Source of the DNA: Pseudomonadota bacterium
GTDB lineage: Bacteria; Pseudomonadota; Alphaproteobacteria; Rhizobiales; Xanthobacteraceae
Direction: 5' to 3'
Assembly: GCA_023387695.1 (NCBI GenBank)
Contig: JAEWHT010000118.1
Coordinates: forward strand, 1 to 13,188
DNA length: 13,188 nucleotides
Below are positions 13,173 through 13,188 of this stretch, one piece after another; the first letter of the stretch is position 1, and every line of letters starts with the position of its first letter. The translations under genes were made by a program, and so were the position numbers. The notes under the pieces were generated by a model. That model was not told where the DNA came from, did no database searches, and was given only the letters and a program-made list of their open reading frames with translations.

Positions 13173-13188
13173 CGGCTTTTTACTCCGG

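Noticed and set aside
1..13188. tRNA/rRNA genes, CRISPR array, insertion sequence or phage genes
   Set aside because: I looked on both strands and saw no cloverleaf-like sequence, regularly spaced repeats, or transposase, integrase or phage motifs.

Overview
The window reads as a piece of chromosome from a high-GC alphaproteobacterium, most likely Bradyrhizobium or a close relative (Rhodopseudomonas/Afipia side of the Nitrobacteraceae). This is an inference from gene content, codon use, weak but regular Shine-Dalgarno sites, and an intergenic palindromic repeat at 12593-12695 of the TGTCATTCC...ATGACA kind that I associate with these genomes. No tRNA, rRNA, CRISPR, transposase or phage gene is visible. 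The DNA is densely coding: no gap between genes exceeds 300 bp.

Layout. (1) 2-1561, plus: the 3' part of a large beta-rich protein of unknown function, cut by the window edge. (2) 4483-1568, minus: a three-gene run, namely a metallophosphoesterase (LpxH-like fold, PlcP-like by context), a GT4-type glycosyltransferase 13 nt behind it, and a PLP threonine/serine dehydratase 62 nt further on. A candidate PhoB box (TCGTCAT-N4-CTGTCAC) lies 24-41 nt upstream of the first gene. (3) 4701-6092: a TetR regulator (minus) divergent from two small membrane proteins (DUF4267-like, then DoxX-like; plus), with two tandem palindromes CTAGC-N3-GCTAG on the shared promoter. (4) 6959-6159, minus: thiD. (5) 7246-9570, plus: a hybrid histidine kinase whose N-terminal membrane domain looks like the plant ethylene-receptor sensor, then a stand-alone Lrp/AsnC-type ligand-binding (RAM) domain protein. 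(6) 10507-9581, minus: a membrane-anchored diheme cytochrome c. (7) 10661-11080, plus: a secreted CHRD protein followed by a strong intrinsic terminator. (8) 12445-11162, minus: a Cys/Met-metabolism PLP enzyme. (9) the palindromic repeat. (10) 13172-12723, minus: a periplasmic cytochrome c'/c556.

How the genes may work together. The phosphoesterase-glycosyltransferase pair with its Pho box suggests membrane-lipid remodelling under phosphate starvation: phospholipid headgroup removal gives diacylglycerol, which is then glycosylated. The TetR unit looks like a self-contained ligand-responsive switch. The hybrid kinase suggests perception of ethylene, a plant hormone, which would suit a root- or nodule-associated bacterium. 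The remaining genes (thiD, cytochromes, CHRD, Cys/Met enzyme) look like ordinary, independently expressed genes.

The two most interesting points are the ethylene-receptor-like kinase and the Pho-box-preceded lipid-remodelling pair. Neither amounts to a wholly unknown system. The first gene is the only substantial protein I cannot place in a family.
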